From positions 764,883-828,882 of the forward strand of contig NZ_MSDF01000014.1 in assembly GCF_002022275.1 (NCBI RefSeq): a DNA stretch of 64,000 nt, written 5' to 3'. This DNA is from Pseudomonas fluorescens. Lineage in GTDB: Bacteria > Pseudomonadota > Gammaproteobacteria > Pseudomonadales > Pseudomonadaceae. Both the position numbers and the translations under genes were made by a program. How positions within the stretch are numbered: position 1 is the first letter of the stretch; each line of letters opens with the position of its first letter. Below, piece after piece: positions 46,678-55,303 of the stretch. The notes beneath the pieces were generated by a model that did no database searches, was not told where the DNA came from, and saw only the letters and a list, made by a program, of their open reading frames with translations.

Positions 46678-46735
46678 AACAAGCTTCCTGGCGAGTGAAG
46701 TCCATTGTTAACTGACTTCACTCGCCGTCGTACGT

Positions 46736-48394
46736 TCAGGGCGAATGGGTGATGTCGGCAATATCTTCGGCCGAGAGTGCGCCAGTGTCGGACGTTTCTA
46801 ACACCACGTAGGCGCTGCTGCAGAATAACGAGTTGAGGCGCTTCATGTCGGCAATCAGCTCCAGGTGCAGGGAGCTGGTCTCCAGGCTCTGCACGATTTT
46901 GCGCTGCAAGCGGCTGACGTGAGCGTGGGCCAGGCGGCGTTCCTGGGCGCGGAAGCGACGTTTTTCACGAAGCAATTGGCGAGCGCTTTCCGGGTCGGCA
47001 CTGAGGAATACCGACAGGCCCAGGCGCAGGTTGGCAATCAATTGGCTGTGCAGGCCCGCCAACTCTTCCAGGCCGACTTCGGAAAATTGACGACGCTGCG
47101 AGGTTTTTTGCTGCTGGACTTTGCGCAGCATGCGTTCGATCAGGTCGCCAGCCAGTTTCAGATTGATCGACAGTTCGATGATCTCCGCCCAACGGCGGCT
47201 GTCGTGTTCGCTGAGGTCTTCACGGGGCATTTGTGCGAGGTACAGCTTGATCGCGCTGTACAGCGCTTCGACGTCATCGCTGAGGCTGCGTATTTCCTGG
47301 GTAATGGCGGTTTGCTTGCCGCGCAGCACTTCGAGCATGGCGGTGAGCATGTTGTCGATCAAGTCACCCAGGCGCAGGGTTTCCCGGGCAGCGTTGGCCA
47401 AAGCCAGGCTCGGGGTGGCGAGCGAGGCCAGGTCCAGGTGGCGCGGCTTGGCTTTGCCGTTGAGTTCCGGTTGTTCCGGCAGCAGCCACGCACACAGGCG
47501 GGCCATCGGGCCGATGGTCGGCAGCAGAATCAGGCAGCGGCTGGTGTTGTAGAGCACATGAAAGGTGATGACCATGCCTTGGGCGCTGTAGTCCAGGCCG
47601 TCCATCCAGCGTACGAGAGGGTCGAGTACCGGGATGATCAACAACAGGCCGATCAGTTTGTACAGCAGGCTACCCAGCGCTACTTGGCGACCGGCGGCGT
47701 TTTGCATGTTGGTGCTGAGGAAGGCCAGCACACCGCTGCCGATGTTGGCGCCGATCACCAGGCCGATGGCGACGTGCAGGCCAATCACGCCGGCGCCGGC
47801 CAGGGTGGCCGTCAGCAGCACGGCGGCCAGGCTGGAGTAGGACACCATTGCGAACAGGGCGCCGACCAGGGCGTCGAGCAAGATATCGCCGGTCAGCGAG
47901 GCGAAGATGACTTTGACGCCTTGGGCGTGGGTAATCGGCCCGGCAGCTTCGACGATTAACTGCAGCGCGAGAATGATCAGGCCCAGGCCGATCCCGACGC
48001 GGCCCATCTGCCCTGCCCGCGTCTGTTTGCGCGACAGGAAGAAAATCACCCCGAGAAAGATCAGCAGCGGCGACAGCCAGGACAAGTCAAACGTCAGCAC
48101 CCGCGCCATCAGTGCGGTACCGACGTCAGCGCCGAGCATGGTCGCCAGCGCAGGCATCAGCCCCATCAGGCCTTGGCCGACAAAGGATGTCACCAGCATG
48201 GCCGTGGCGTTACTGCTCTGCACCATGGCCGTCACCAGGATACCGGCGATAAACGCCAGCCAGCGCTTGGACATGTTCTGCCCGATGACTTGGCGCAAGT
48301 TGGAACCGTAAACCCGCAAGATGCCGGTACGGACGATGTGCGTGCCCCAAATAAGCAGGGTCACGGCGGAAAGCAGATTGAGCAAGGTCAGCAT
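46736..48394 (-). CDS. Na/Pi cotransporter family protein with PhoU-like tail
   Basis: A 552-residue protein. The N-terminal 310 residues are two repeats of the Na/Pi cotransporter (PF02690) type, with the QSSNATAMLVTSFVGQG and SYSSLAAVLLTATLAGAGVIG repeat motifs. The C-terminal 220 residues are helical and PhoU-like. Family members import phosphate with sodium or act as efflux/regulatory proteins (YjbB type). Confidence 0.9.
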   Translation of the reverse strand: MLTLLNLLSAVTLLIWGTHIVRTGILRVYGSNLRQVIGQNMSKRWLAFIAGILVTAMVQSSNATAMLVTSFVGQGLMGLMPALATMLGADVGTALMARVLTFDLSWLSPLLIFLGVIFFLSRKQTRAGQMGRVGIGLGLIILALQLIVEAAGPITHAQGVKVIFASLTGDILLDALVGALFAMVSYSSLAAVLLTATLAGAGVIGLHVAIGLVIGANIGSGVLAFLSTNMQNAAGRQVALGSLLYKLIGLLLIIPVLDPLVRWMDGLDYSAQGMVITFHVLYNTSRCLILLPTIGPMARLCAWLLPEQPELNGKAKPRHLDLASLATPSLALANAARETLRLGDLIDNMLTAMLEVLRGKQTAITQEIRSLSDDVEALYSAIKLYLAQMPREDLSEHDSRRWAEIIELSINLKLAGDLIERMLRKVQQQKTSQRRQFSEVGLEELAGLHSQLIANLRLGLSVFLSADPESARQLLREKRRFRAQERRLAHAHVSRLQRKIVQSLETSSLHLELIADMKRLNSLFCSSAYVVLETSDTGALSAEDIADITHSP

Positions 48395-48562
48395 GCTCGG
48401 CCCCCCGTGTGGGTGCGCTCCAAAAGGAGCGAAGGAAAGTTGCCGCGTGCCGTTCTACGTCTTGTACTTAAGCTGTAGTTGGCGAATGGGCTCTGCGCCA
48501 GCATCGCATAGCTAAAGTGGGGATTGAAACAAAACTGTCATGAAATCAGCTTTTTGCGGATG

Positions 48563-48589
48563 AAAAAAAGGGGCTCGAAAGCCCCTTTT
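48563..48589 (-). terminator. Terminator of the terC gene
   Basis: Read on the minus strand, AAAAGGGGCTTTCGAGCCCCTTTTTTT makes a stem AGGGGCT/AGCCCCT with a loop TTCG and a T run, just after the terC stop. Confidence 0.88.
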
Positions 48590-48605
48590 CAGCAGCGGAT
48601 CATTT

Positions 48606-49373
48606 TTATTGACCCGGAATGTCCTTGCGCAGTTTCACAGGATCCTGCTGTTTTTTCTTTTTCGCGATGGCGGTGCGCATCTTGATGTTCACCGCTTCCA
48701 CCGCCAGCGAGAACGCCATGGCGAAGTAGACGTAGCCTTTTGGCACGTGCACGTCGAAGGATTCCGCGATCAGCACGGTACCCACCACCAGCAGGAACGA
48801 CAGCGCGAGCATTTTCAGCGACGGGTGCTTGTCGATGAATTCGCTGATGGTGCCGGCAGCCAGCATCATCACCAGCACCGCCACGACGATCGCCGCCACC
48901 ATGACCGGCACATGGGAAACCATGCCGACGGCGGTGATCACCGAGTCCAGGGAGAACACGATGTCGATAATCGCGATCTGGATGATGGTGTAGATGAATT
49001 TGCCGCCCTTGCCACCCGGCTCCTCGTGGGTTTCGTCTTCGCCTTCCAGTGCGTGGTACATCTCCTGGGAGCTTTTCCACAACAGGAACAGGCCACCGAA
49101 GAACAGGATCAGGTCGCGACCGGAAATGCCTTGGCCGAACACCACGAACAAGTCGGCGGTGAGTTGCATGACCCAGGTGATCGACAGCAGCAGCAGGATT
49201 CGGGTGACCATGGCCAGCGCCAGGCCGAAGATCCGGGTGCGTGCCTGCATGTGCTTGGGCATGCGGCTGACCAGGATCGAAATCATGATGATGTTATCGA
49301 TGCCCAGGACGATCTCGAGGGCCGTCAGGGTGAAGAAGGCAATCCAGATTTCCGGATTGGTCAGCCATTCCAT
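48606..49373 (-). CDS. TerC family integral membrane protein
   Basis: A 255-residue protein with seven or eight helices. The two acidic TerC signatures are present: FTLTALEIVLGIDNIIMIS (about 17-35) and IAIIDIVFSLDSVITAVG (about 125-143). These Asp/Glu residues bind Mn or other divalent metal in family members thought to export metals. The start at 49373 (MEWLTNPEIW) follows GGAAT; the in-frame extension upstream has no helix. Substrate not shown. Confidence 0.9.
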   Translation of the reverse strand: MEWLTNPEIWIAFFTLTALEIVLGIDNIIMISILVSRMPKHMQARTRIFGLALAMVTRILLLLSITWVMQLTADLFVVFGQGISGRDLILFFGGLFLLWKSSQEMYHALEGEDETHEEPGGKGGKFIYTIIQIAIIDIVFSLDSVITAVGMVSHVPVMVAAIVVAVLVMMLAAGTISEFIDKHPSLKMLALSFLLVVGTVLIAESFDVHVPKGYVYFAMAFSLAVEAVNIKMRTAIAKKKKQQDPVKLRKDIPGQ

Positions 49374-49438
49374 GTGTATTCCTTTGAGCAAATGTTAAAC
49401 CGCGCAAGCTGCAGCGCCGCGCGGTTGGGTGTGTAGGA

Positions 49439-50746
49439 TTATAGAGTGCTGAACAGCGGAATAATCCCCATCAGCAACGCGGCGAACATTATGCACAGGC
49501 ATACCAGCACTGCCCACTTGAGGGTAAAGCGCTGGTGATCGCCAAATTCGATACCGGCCAAGGCGACCAGCAGGTACGTCGAGGGTACCAGCGGGCTCAG
49601 CAGATGCACGGGTTGGCCGACGATTGACGCACGTCCCATTTCCGCCGCAGTGATGCCGTAGTGGCTGGCGGCTTCGGCGAGCACGGGCAGTACGCCGTAG
49701 TAGAACGCATCGTTGGACATGAAGAACGTAAACGGCATGCTCACCAGCGCGGTGATCACGGCCAGGTACGGGCCCAGCGCATCCGGGATGACGGCGAGCA
49801 GGCTCTTGGACATGGCATCGACCATGCCGGTACCCGACAGAATGCCGGTGAAGATGCCGGCGGCGAAGATCAGGCCGGTAACCGCCAATACGCTGCTGGA
49901 GTGGGCGGCGATGCGGTCTTTCTGCATTTGCAGGCACGGGTAGTTGACGATCATGGCGATACTGAACGCCACCATGAACAGCACCGGGAGCGGCAACAGG
50001 CCAGCAATCAGCGTGCACATCAGGGCGAAGGTCAGGGCGCCGTTGAACCAGATCAACTTTGGACGGCGAGCGTCCGGGAATTGCGACACGCTGATTTCGC
50101 TGTGGTCGATTTCATCGCCCGCCAGGTGCAGTTCACCCAGGCGAGCACGCTCGCGCTTGCCGTACATATAGGCAATCACCAGGATCGCCACCACGCCAGC
50201 GGCCATGGCCGGGATCATCGGTACGAAAATATCCGACGGGTCCACATGCAATGCGCTGGCGGCACGGGCAGTCGGGCCACCCCAAGGCGTCATGTTCATC
50301 ACGCCGCCGGCGAGAATGATCAGCCCGGCCATGATCCGCGGGCTCATGCCGATGCGCTGGTACAGCGGCAACATGGCGGCCACGCAGATCATGTAGGTGG
50401 TGGCGCCGTCACCGTCGAGGGAGACGACCAGCGCCAACACAGCGGTGCCGACCGAGACTTTCAGCGGGTCGCCCTTGACCATCTTGAGGATTTTGCGCAC
50501 GGCCGGGTCGAACAGGCCGGAGTCGATCATCAGGGCGAAGTAGAGGATGGCGAACATCAGCATCACGCCGGTCGGCGCAAGCTTGGTGATACCCGCAAGC
50601 ATCATCGGGCCGATCTGCGGCGCGAAACCGCCGAACAGCGCGAACAGGATAGGCACGATGATCAGGGCGATCAGCGCAGACAGGCGCTTGGTCATGATCA
50701 GGAACATGAACGTGATGACCATGGCAAAGCCAAGGAAAGTCAGCAT
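49439..50746 (-). CDS. CitMHS family citrate-metal transporter
   Basis: Inner-membrane secondary carrier of 435 residues with about twelve helices, similar to Bacillus CitM/CitH and to PA5476 (citA). Motifs are VSLDGDGATTYMI and NMTPWGGPTARAASAL in the first half, and MSNDAFYYGVLPVLAEAA in the second. It would import citrate complexed with Mg or Ca. Leader 50747-50997 holds no gene. A GCCGGC-type hairpin (about 50892-50910) lies there. Confidence 0.93.
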   Translation of the reverse strand: MLTFLGFAMVITFMFLIMTKRLSALIALIIVPILFALFGGFAPQIGPMMLAGITKLAPTGVMLMFAILYFALMIDSGLFDPAVRKILKMVKGDPLKVSVGTAVLALVVSLDGDGATTYMICVAAMLPLYQRIGMSPRIMAGLIILAGGVMNMTPWGGPTARAASALHVDPSDIFVPMIPAMAAGVVAILVIAYMYGKRERARLGELHLAGDEIDHSEISVSQFPDARRPKLIWFNGALTFALMCTLIAGLLPLPVLFMVAFSIAMIVNYPCLQMQKDRIAAHSSSVLAVTGLIFAAGIFTGILSGTGMVDAMSKSLLAVIPDALGPYLAVITALVSMPFTFFMSNDAFYYGVLPVLAEAASHYGITAAEMGRASIVGQPVHLLSPLVPSTYLLVALAGIEFGDHQRFTLKWAVLVCLCIMFAALLMGIIPLFSTL

Positions 50747-50997
50747 AGGAATACTCCAGGCGTAGCGCGGCTAGGGAATGGCGAACCGGGTTGGGGTCAG
50801 CGCAGTACGAAAGGCACGGGGCGTACGAGCGGAGTTGGGGCGAACAGGCGGGTAGGAGCGGACATCGGGAATCACCATTGTTGTTGTTAACAGCCGGTCT
50901 TTTGCCGGCAGTGGGGGCGATCCTAGACGGGGAAGCTTTCAGCCAGCTTTCGCTGGAAAAACAGGGGACACACGGTCTTTAGGCTTACGCAGATAAA

Positions 50998-51086
50998 TGT
51001 GGGAGCGGGCTTGCTCGCGAATGCAGTCTGCCAGTTGATGATGCATCAACTGACACTGCGCTTTCGCGAGCAAGCCCGCTCCCACA
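50998..51086. repeat. REPIN (GCGGGCTTGCTCGCGA type)
   Basis: Inverted REP pair starting TGTGGGAGCGGGCTTGCTCG and ending with its complement, between the citrate transporter leader and the end of the DUF4105 gene. Confidence 0.9.
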
Positions 51087-51111
51087 GTTGGACTGCGTTC
51101 GGCAGCAGGTT

Positions 51112-53073
51112 TCAGGGCAGTTCAAGGCCGCCGGCCGCTTTGTGCAAAGCTCGCAGATGCTCGCCCATCTGCTTGAGGTTGGCCTCGCAGGCGGCGATTT
51201 CATTAGCGCGTGCGGGATCCAGCAGCGCCCTCACCTCTTTATCCAGGTCGCCGGTCAGCGATTGCAGTTGCTTCTGGCGCTGCGCGCTTTCCGATTCCAG
51301 GCGTTTGGATTCCGACGGTTGCGGCAAGCCGTAGCCGCCACTGCCGAGCAGTTCCGCCGGGCGGCTGAGGAAGCCGCTATTGGCGAGGATTTGTTGCAGC
51401 GTGTTGTTGGCCTTCTCCATCCCGCCGTTTTTCAACTCGCGGGCATTGAGGTAACGCTGTTTGACTTCGTCCTGGGCCAGCATCAATTGCTTGCGATAGC
51501 TGGCCTGTTCCAGCAATAACAACGCGGCGCTGGTACGCAGGTCGGCCTGGCTGAACCACTGGCGGCGTTCTTCGGCGCTGAGGGACAGCCAGTCTTCGAC
51601 GCGGGTTTGTTTGATCGGCAGATGTTTGCGCAGTACGTCGAACATCGCCTGGTAGCGCTCGCGAAACGAGTCGAAGTGGTAGCCCAGGCGCAGCGCCTCG
51701 CGCTTGTCCTTCAACACGCTGGTGTCCGCCAGGCCGCGTGCGGCAAGGACTTCCAGCAAACCGTTGGGGGTAATGTTGTCCAGGCCGGTCAATTGCGGGT
51801 TGGCGCTGCCGCTGCGCAGCAGTTTCAGGCTCTCCACCGCGCAGTTGTTGGAAATGAAAAAGTAATTGCCGTCGTAGCTCCAGTGCATCTCGGCGGCATG
51901 TTCGACGGTGTCGTTGATTTCCTGACGCGAAAGCTTGAGCGGCACAGAGGCCAGCCCGCGCAGCTCGGTCTTGGTGTATTCGTCGATCACCTGGGCCAGC
52001 GGCAACACAAACAGACGCGACGGGTACTTGCCGATCAGGCCGTCCCAGCTCGACAGTTGTACGTCACCGACGAAGGCGCGGTAGGACAGCACCAGGTGCT
52101 GGTCCAGGTCCAGGCGACAATCCGGGCCACGTGGGCGACCGGGTGCGCAGATCACCAGGCGCAACATGCTATGGCCCCAGCGGCTCACCAGGTTCTCGTT
52201 GGCTTCAGCCAGCAGGTAGTCGATTTCATAGACGCGCTCCGGGTCAATCTGGCCCAGCGGGGTCTTCGCGAAATCGTTGCCCGCGTTGAGGAACGCATAA
52301 GTCTTGGCGCAGGTGTCCTGTTCCGGCGGCGCCCAGCCGAAATGGTCCTTGTAATAGCGAAACAGCGAGGGGCGGCGGCAGGCGTAGCTTGGGTCGAGGA
52401 GGAAATACTCCATGTTGACCGCCACGAATTCGAGCGGGCTGGTGGTTTCGTAGATGTCCGGGCTGCGGGCGACCTGGTGGTTGTTCTGCTCACGCTCACC
52501 GCGGCGGCCAACGTATTGCGGCCAGCCGGCGAGGTCGAGCAGGCGCGGGTCGTCACTGAGGGTAAAGCGGCGGTCATTCTGACCCCGGCATTGATCGGGC
52601 AAACCAATCAGGCCGGTAATGTTGTTCTGGCGGCTGCAACGGTTGATCAGCGCGCGGTCTTCTTTGGTCCACAGGCGCGCGCGGTCATAGATGTGGGTCA
52701 GTTCATGCAGCACGGTGGCGAGCATCTCGCGGCGTACGGTGCCGTGGGGGCGATTGGTTTTCTGGGTAGCGGCGCTGCCATCGGTCAGGCTGGCGAGCAG
52801 GTTTTGATTGAGGTCCAGCTCGGACACCAGGGAGGCCTGGCCGTAAGCATTTTCGGGCATCTTGTCGGTCCAGCCGACATCAATGGTGCGGTCCAGTTGC
52901 TCGATAAAGCGCGGCGGCAACGAGCGCATCGCCTCATCGAGCAATGCCTGGCTGGCCTGCTGTTGCGCCGGGCTCAAGCCCTCGGTCTTGAGCCGCAGGT
53001 GCAGGCTGGCCTGGGCTGTGCCTGCACAGAGCAGCACAGTCCCGGCCAGTAGCCAGGCGAACAGTCGCCTCAC
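51112..53073 (-). CDS. DUF4105 envelope protein with HExxH and permuted cysteine-peptidase-like motifs
   Basis: A secreted 653-residue protein (signal peptide about 1-22). Residues 80-225 resemble a zinc metalloprotease: His123-Glu124-Leu-Thr-His127 with EFVAVNMEYF downstream (Glu215 and Glu222 as possible third ligands). Residues about 285-430 form a DUF4105-type domain with SRWGHSMLRLV (His301) and SNNCAVESLK (Cys411), the order of His before Cys seen in circularly permuted papain-like folds. The last 150 residues are helical and Gln/Glu-rich, probably coiled coil. It overlaps the first DUF2388 gene by 4 bp, so the two are linked. Function unknown. Confidence 0.8.
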   Translation of the reverse strand: MRRLFAWLLAGTVLLCAGTAQASLHLRLKTEGLSPAQQQASQALLDEAMRSLPPRFIEQLDRTIDVGWTDKMPENAYGQASLVSELDLNQNLLASLTDGSAATQKTNRPHGTVRREMLATVLHELTHIYDRARLWTKEDRALINRCSRQNNITGLIGLPDQCRGQNDRRFTLSDDPRLLDLAGWPQYVGRRGEREQNNHQVARSPDIYETTSPLEFVAVNMEYFLLDPSYACRRPSLFRYYKDHFGWAPPEQDTCAKTYAFLNAGNDFAKTPLGQIDPERVYEIDYLLAEANENLVSRWGHSMLRLVICAPGRPRGPDCRLDLDQHLVLSYRAFVGDVQLSSWDGLIGKYPSRLFVLPLAQVIDEYTKTELRGLASVPLKLSRQEINDTVEHAAEMHWSYDGNYFFISNNCAVESLKLLRSGSANPQLTGLDNITPNGLLEVLAARGLADTSVLKDKREALRLGYHFDSFRERYQAMFDVLRKHLPIKQTRVEDWLSLSAEERRQWFSQADLRTSAALLLLEQASYRKQLMLAQDEVKQRYLNARELKNGGMEKANNTLQQILANSGFLSRPAELLGSGGYGLPQPSESKRLESESAQRQKQLQSLTGDLDKEVRALLDPARANEIAACEANLKQMGEHLRALHKAAGGLELP

Positions 53074-53390
53074 AGTGCGAGGATAGCTTCAGCGAGGGTC
53101 TGGTCACTGGCGTCGCGGGCTTCCGGCACGCGGGTGCGCAGGGTGTCGAAAGCAGCTTCGAGTTGCGCACCACGGATTTGGCCATCGGAGGCAACGAAGC
53201 TCGCGGCATCGTCGTGGGCTTCGCGCACGACTTTGGAGTCGCGGATCGAGGTGGTGGTGTCCGAGGTGAAATCAATGGTGCGCGCGGAGGCACGCACGAT
53301 GATGTTACTGGTGGCCTTCAAGGTTTGCGCGTGGGCAACATCGGCCAACAACAGCAGGCCGAGAGCGGCGGCGATCAGCGGGCTACGCAT
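53070..53390 (-). CDS. DUF2388 family secreted protein (copy 1 of 3)
   Basis: A 106-residue exported protein: signal peptide about 1-21 (AHAQ), then a DUF2388 domain with DDAASFVASDGQIRGAQLEAAFDTLRT and a C-terminal AEAILAL. It overlaps the DUF4105 gene (ATGA) and is the third in transcription order of three tandem paralogues. Older annotations of the family as helicase-related are unsupported by the sequence. Function unknown. Confidence 0.85.
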   Translation of the reverse strand: MRSPLIAAALGLLLLADVAHAQTLKATSNIIVRASARTIDFTSDTTTSIRDSKVVREAHDDAASFVASDGQIRGAQLEAAFDTLRTRVPEARDASDQTLAEAILAL

Positions 53391-53429
53391 GGAATAACTC
53401 CAGAATACAAAGATGGAAATACACGATGA

Positions 53430-53738
53430 TTATTGGACGAGAATTGCTTGCGCCAGTTCAAGGTCGCCAGCATGAAGTTTTGGCTGGGTGCGGCGCAGGT
53501 AATCCAGCGCGGATTCGAGTCGAGCGCCCCGCCATTGACCATCGGTGGCAATAAACGCTGCGGCATCATCCTTGGCGGCCAGTATCAACTTCTTGTCAAA
53601 AGGCGCAGAGGTCACCTTGCTGGTGGCATACACACTGATGACGGTGCTCTGGGTGCTCGTGTCAAAGGCCGAAGCCATGGGTGACCAGCACATGGAAAGC
53701 AGCACGGGAACGATCAATAGGCGGTATGAAAAAGCCAT
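53430..53738 (-). CDS. DUF2388 family secreted protein (copy 2 of 3)
   Basis: A 102-residue protein: signal peptide about 1-25 (MASAFD), then the shared motif DDAAAFIATDGQWRGARLESALDYLRR and a C-terminal AQAILVQ. It is the most divergent of the three in the N-terminal half. I start it at ATG 53738; a TTG four codons upstream (53750) is in frame but less likely. Confidence 0.82.
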   Translation of the reverse strand: MAFSYRLLIVPVLLSMCWSPMASAFDTSTQSTVISVYATSKVTSAPFDKKLILAAKDDAAAFIATDGQWRGARLESALDYLRRTQPKLHAGDLELAQAILVQ

Positions 53739-53805
53739 GGGACTCGACAACTGAAAGCGAGCGCCAAGGCTAGCCTAATGCCCCGGTGAGGGCCAGCGTT
53801 GACAC

Positions 53806-53832
53806 ATTTGGAAGCGGCTGGCGCTTCCAAAT
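53806..53832. terminator. Hairpin after the third DUF2388 gene
   Basis: ATTTGGAAGC and GCTTCCAAAT form a 10-bp stem with the loop GGCTGGC, downstream of the gene at 53845 on the minus strand. No long T run, so the strength is uncertain. Confidence 0.45.
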
Positions 53833-53844
53833 TTCATCTGCCGT

Positions 53845-54165
53845 TCAGATAGCCAGAATGGCTTGGGCCAGTTGCGCGTCAGTGGCGGTGTTAAGTTGCG
53901 GTGCTTGTTGGCGGATCTGCGCCAGGGCGCTTTCCAGTTTCACACCACGAATGGCGCCCTCGCTGGCGACAAAACTGGCGGCATCGTCACGGGCGGCCTG
54001 GACGACTTTGTTGTCACGCAGGGACGACGTGGCATCGGAGCTGGCATCGGAAGTGGCTTTCAGTGCGCCGACGATGGAGTCGGTGGTCACAAGGAAGCTG
54101 CTCGCGTTGGCGTTGGCAGCTACGGCCAACAAGGCGGCAGCGCTCAGCAGGCGAAGACGGGACAT
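53845..54165 (-). CDS. DUF2388 family secreted protein (copy 3 of 3)
   Basis: A 106-residue protein: signal peptide about 1-21 (NANASS), then DDAASFVASEGAIRGVKLESALAQIRQ and AQAILAI, almost the same core as copy 1. CAGGAGTC precedes the ATG. First of the tandem set in transcription order; the hairpin after it may let only part of the mRNA pass on to the next two. Confidence 0.87.
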   Translation of the reverse strand: MSRLRLLSAAALLAVAANANASSFLVTTDSIVGALKATSDASSDATSSLRDNKVVQAARDDAASFVASEGAIRGVKLESALAQIRQQAPQLNTATDAQLAQAILAI

Positions 54166-54324
54166 GGAATGACTCCTGTAGATGAACGAATAAAGCGGCG
54201 CAAAGCGGCCACTGTGAAACGGGCATTATTGCTGTTGAGCATCAGACGCCCGTTCTACAAGGTTCGCCACGTGGTGAGTGGATCTTAAGCTGCCGTTTAT
54301 CCGTTCGGGAAGTCTCTTGGCGGG

Positions 54325-54507
54325 TTAGTCACGCCAGAAAGGCTTGGACAACTCCGCCGTTCGCTCGCCCGAGGTGATACCGGCGTCGGACAGTTCGCGG
54401 GGATTGAGTTGCGCCAGTTGGCGACGTTCATGCGCGTGGTGCACCCATCTGAGCCAAACACGGGCTGCACGGCCCAGCAAACGCGGGAGTAAGAGCGGTG
54501 TGGTCAT
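54325..54507 (-). CDS. DUF1127 small protein (copy 1)
   Basis: A 60-residue basic protein. The DUF1127 core reads RWVHHAHERRQLAQLNPRELSDAGIT and it ends in LSKPFWRD, nearly the same tail as its neighbour at 54770. DUF1127 proteins are small, arginine-rich and tied to RNA turnover and phosphate or carbon metabolism in alpha-proteobacteria; the role in pseudomonads is open. Start at 54507 (MTTPLLL) has GAAAGGC upstream. Confidence 0.85.
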   Translation of the reverse strand: MTTPLLLPRLLGRAARVWLRWVHHAHERRQLAQLNPRELSDAGITSGERTAELSKPFWRD

Positions 54508-54584
54508 GGTGAGCGCCTTTCGTGAAGTCCTGGAACACCATCTTGAGCGGCTTGCCATAACCGATACAGATACACCAATGTAGA

Positions 54585-54625
54585 ATTGTACCTATTAATT
54601 GTTATGTTTTTGAAACTGTACCTAT
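54585..54625 (-). promoter_or_regulatory. Direct repeat upstream of DUF1127 copy 1
   Basis: ATTGTACCTAT (54585-54595) and ACTGTACCTAT (54615-54625) differ at one base and start exactly 30 bp apart, three turns of the helix. They lie about 80-120 bp upstream of the start at 54507. The same core (ACTGTACCTGT) recurs at 55138. They resemble direct-repeat sites of MocR/GntR-type regulators; the regulator is not in this window. Confidence 0.5.
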
Positions 54626-54675
54626 CCTTGCGCGATGGATCTGTTTGGGCCTTGAAATCCGGATGCCGGAAACAA

Positions 54676-54714
54676 CAAAGCCCGCCTCCGGTTTCCCGGG
54701 GCGGGCTTTGTTTT
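54676..54714. terminator. Bidirectional-looking terminator between the DUF1127 genes
   Basis: CAAAGCCCGCC (54676-54686) pairs with GGCGGGCTTTG (54700-54710), an 11-bp stem followed by TTTT on the plus strand. On the minus strand it follows the DUF1127 gene at 54770 and ends TTGTTGTTT. Confidence 0.75.
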
Positions 54715-54769
54715 GACAAATCAGGTTGCTGGCAGTGGACCCGTCAGGTCAGGGCCAGCGAGCGCTGAA

Positions 54770-54985
54770 TCAGCGCCAGAACGGCTTGCTCAGCTCTTCG
54801 TAGCGTTGAGCTTCGCTGATACCGGCGTCAGCCAGCAGACGCGAATCCAGACGGGCCAATTGATGGCGGCTGGAGATGCGGCGCTGCCACAACATCAGGT
54901 TGGCGAGAACGCGCAAAGGCATGGAAGCCTGGGTGTTTACAGCTTTTTCTTCGAAGAACAGATCGGAACTGAGTGTACGTTCCAT
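54770..54985 (-). CDS. DUF1127 small protein (copy 2)
   Basis: A 71-residue protein with an extra N-terminal segment (MERTLSSDLFFEEKAV) and the DUF1127 core RRISSRHQLARLDSRLLADAGIS, ending ELSKPFWR. GGAAGGATGTC upstream supports ATG 54985. It ends just before a strong terminator. Same family and tail as copy 1, so they arose by duplication. Confidence 0.87.
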   Translation of the reverse strand: MERTLSSDLFFEEKAVNTQASMPLRVLANLMLWQRRISSRHQLARLDSRLLADAGISEAQRYEELSKPFWR

Positions 54986-55113
54986 GGTGACATCCTTCCG
55001 CTTGTGGCGGGATTAGGTAGTGGTTTAACTGATGCCAATGATCCTCCTCCAGCACAAGACTCTCCAGATACAGTTCACTTGTATTGTGAGGGCCCAGTTA
55101 ACTGTTTATAGCG

Positions 55114-55231
55114 GCTGTACTGTACGGAAATGGGGCAACTGTACCTGTCCGCACTGTAATAGTGCGAAATAGGCATTTTCGACAGAGGGAGTAGGATATT
55201 TCGCTAGGAAAAGACCGGTACAGCAGTACAG
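55114..55231. promoter_or_regulatory. CTGTAC repeat cluster upstream of DUF1127 copy 2
   Basis: CTGTAC occurs at 55115, 55120 and 55139 on the plus strand, and inverted as GTACAG at 55218 and 55226, all within 120 bp of otherwise non-coding sequence (54986-55303). ACTGTACCTGT at 55138-55148 matches the sites at 54585 and 54615. Such density suggests a regulator array; the arrangement with opposing sites hints at a divergent promoter region whose second gene is missing here. Confidence 0.5.
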
Positions 55232-55303
55232 TTTTTTACAGATCTGGCCGTTAAGATGCCGAGCTGATGAAACTGTGTTTGCATCAGCCCGAATCTGTAT
55301 CAA

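Noticed and set aside
2246..51086. Repeated TGTGGGAGC... units as a CRISPR array
   Set aside because: Copies are kilobases apart, arranged as inverted pairs and without regular spacers; they are REP/REPIN elements.
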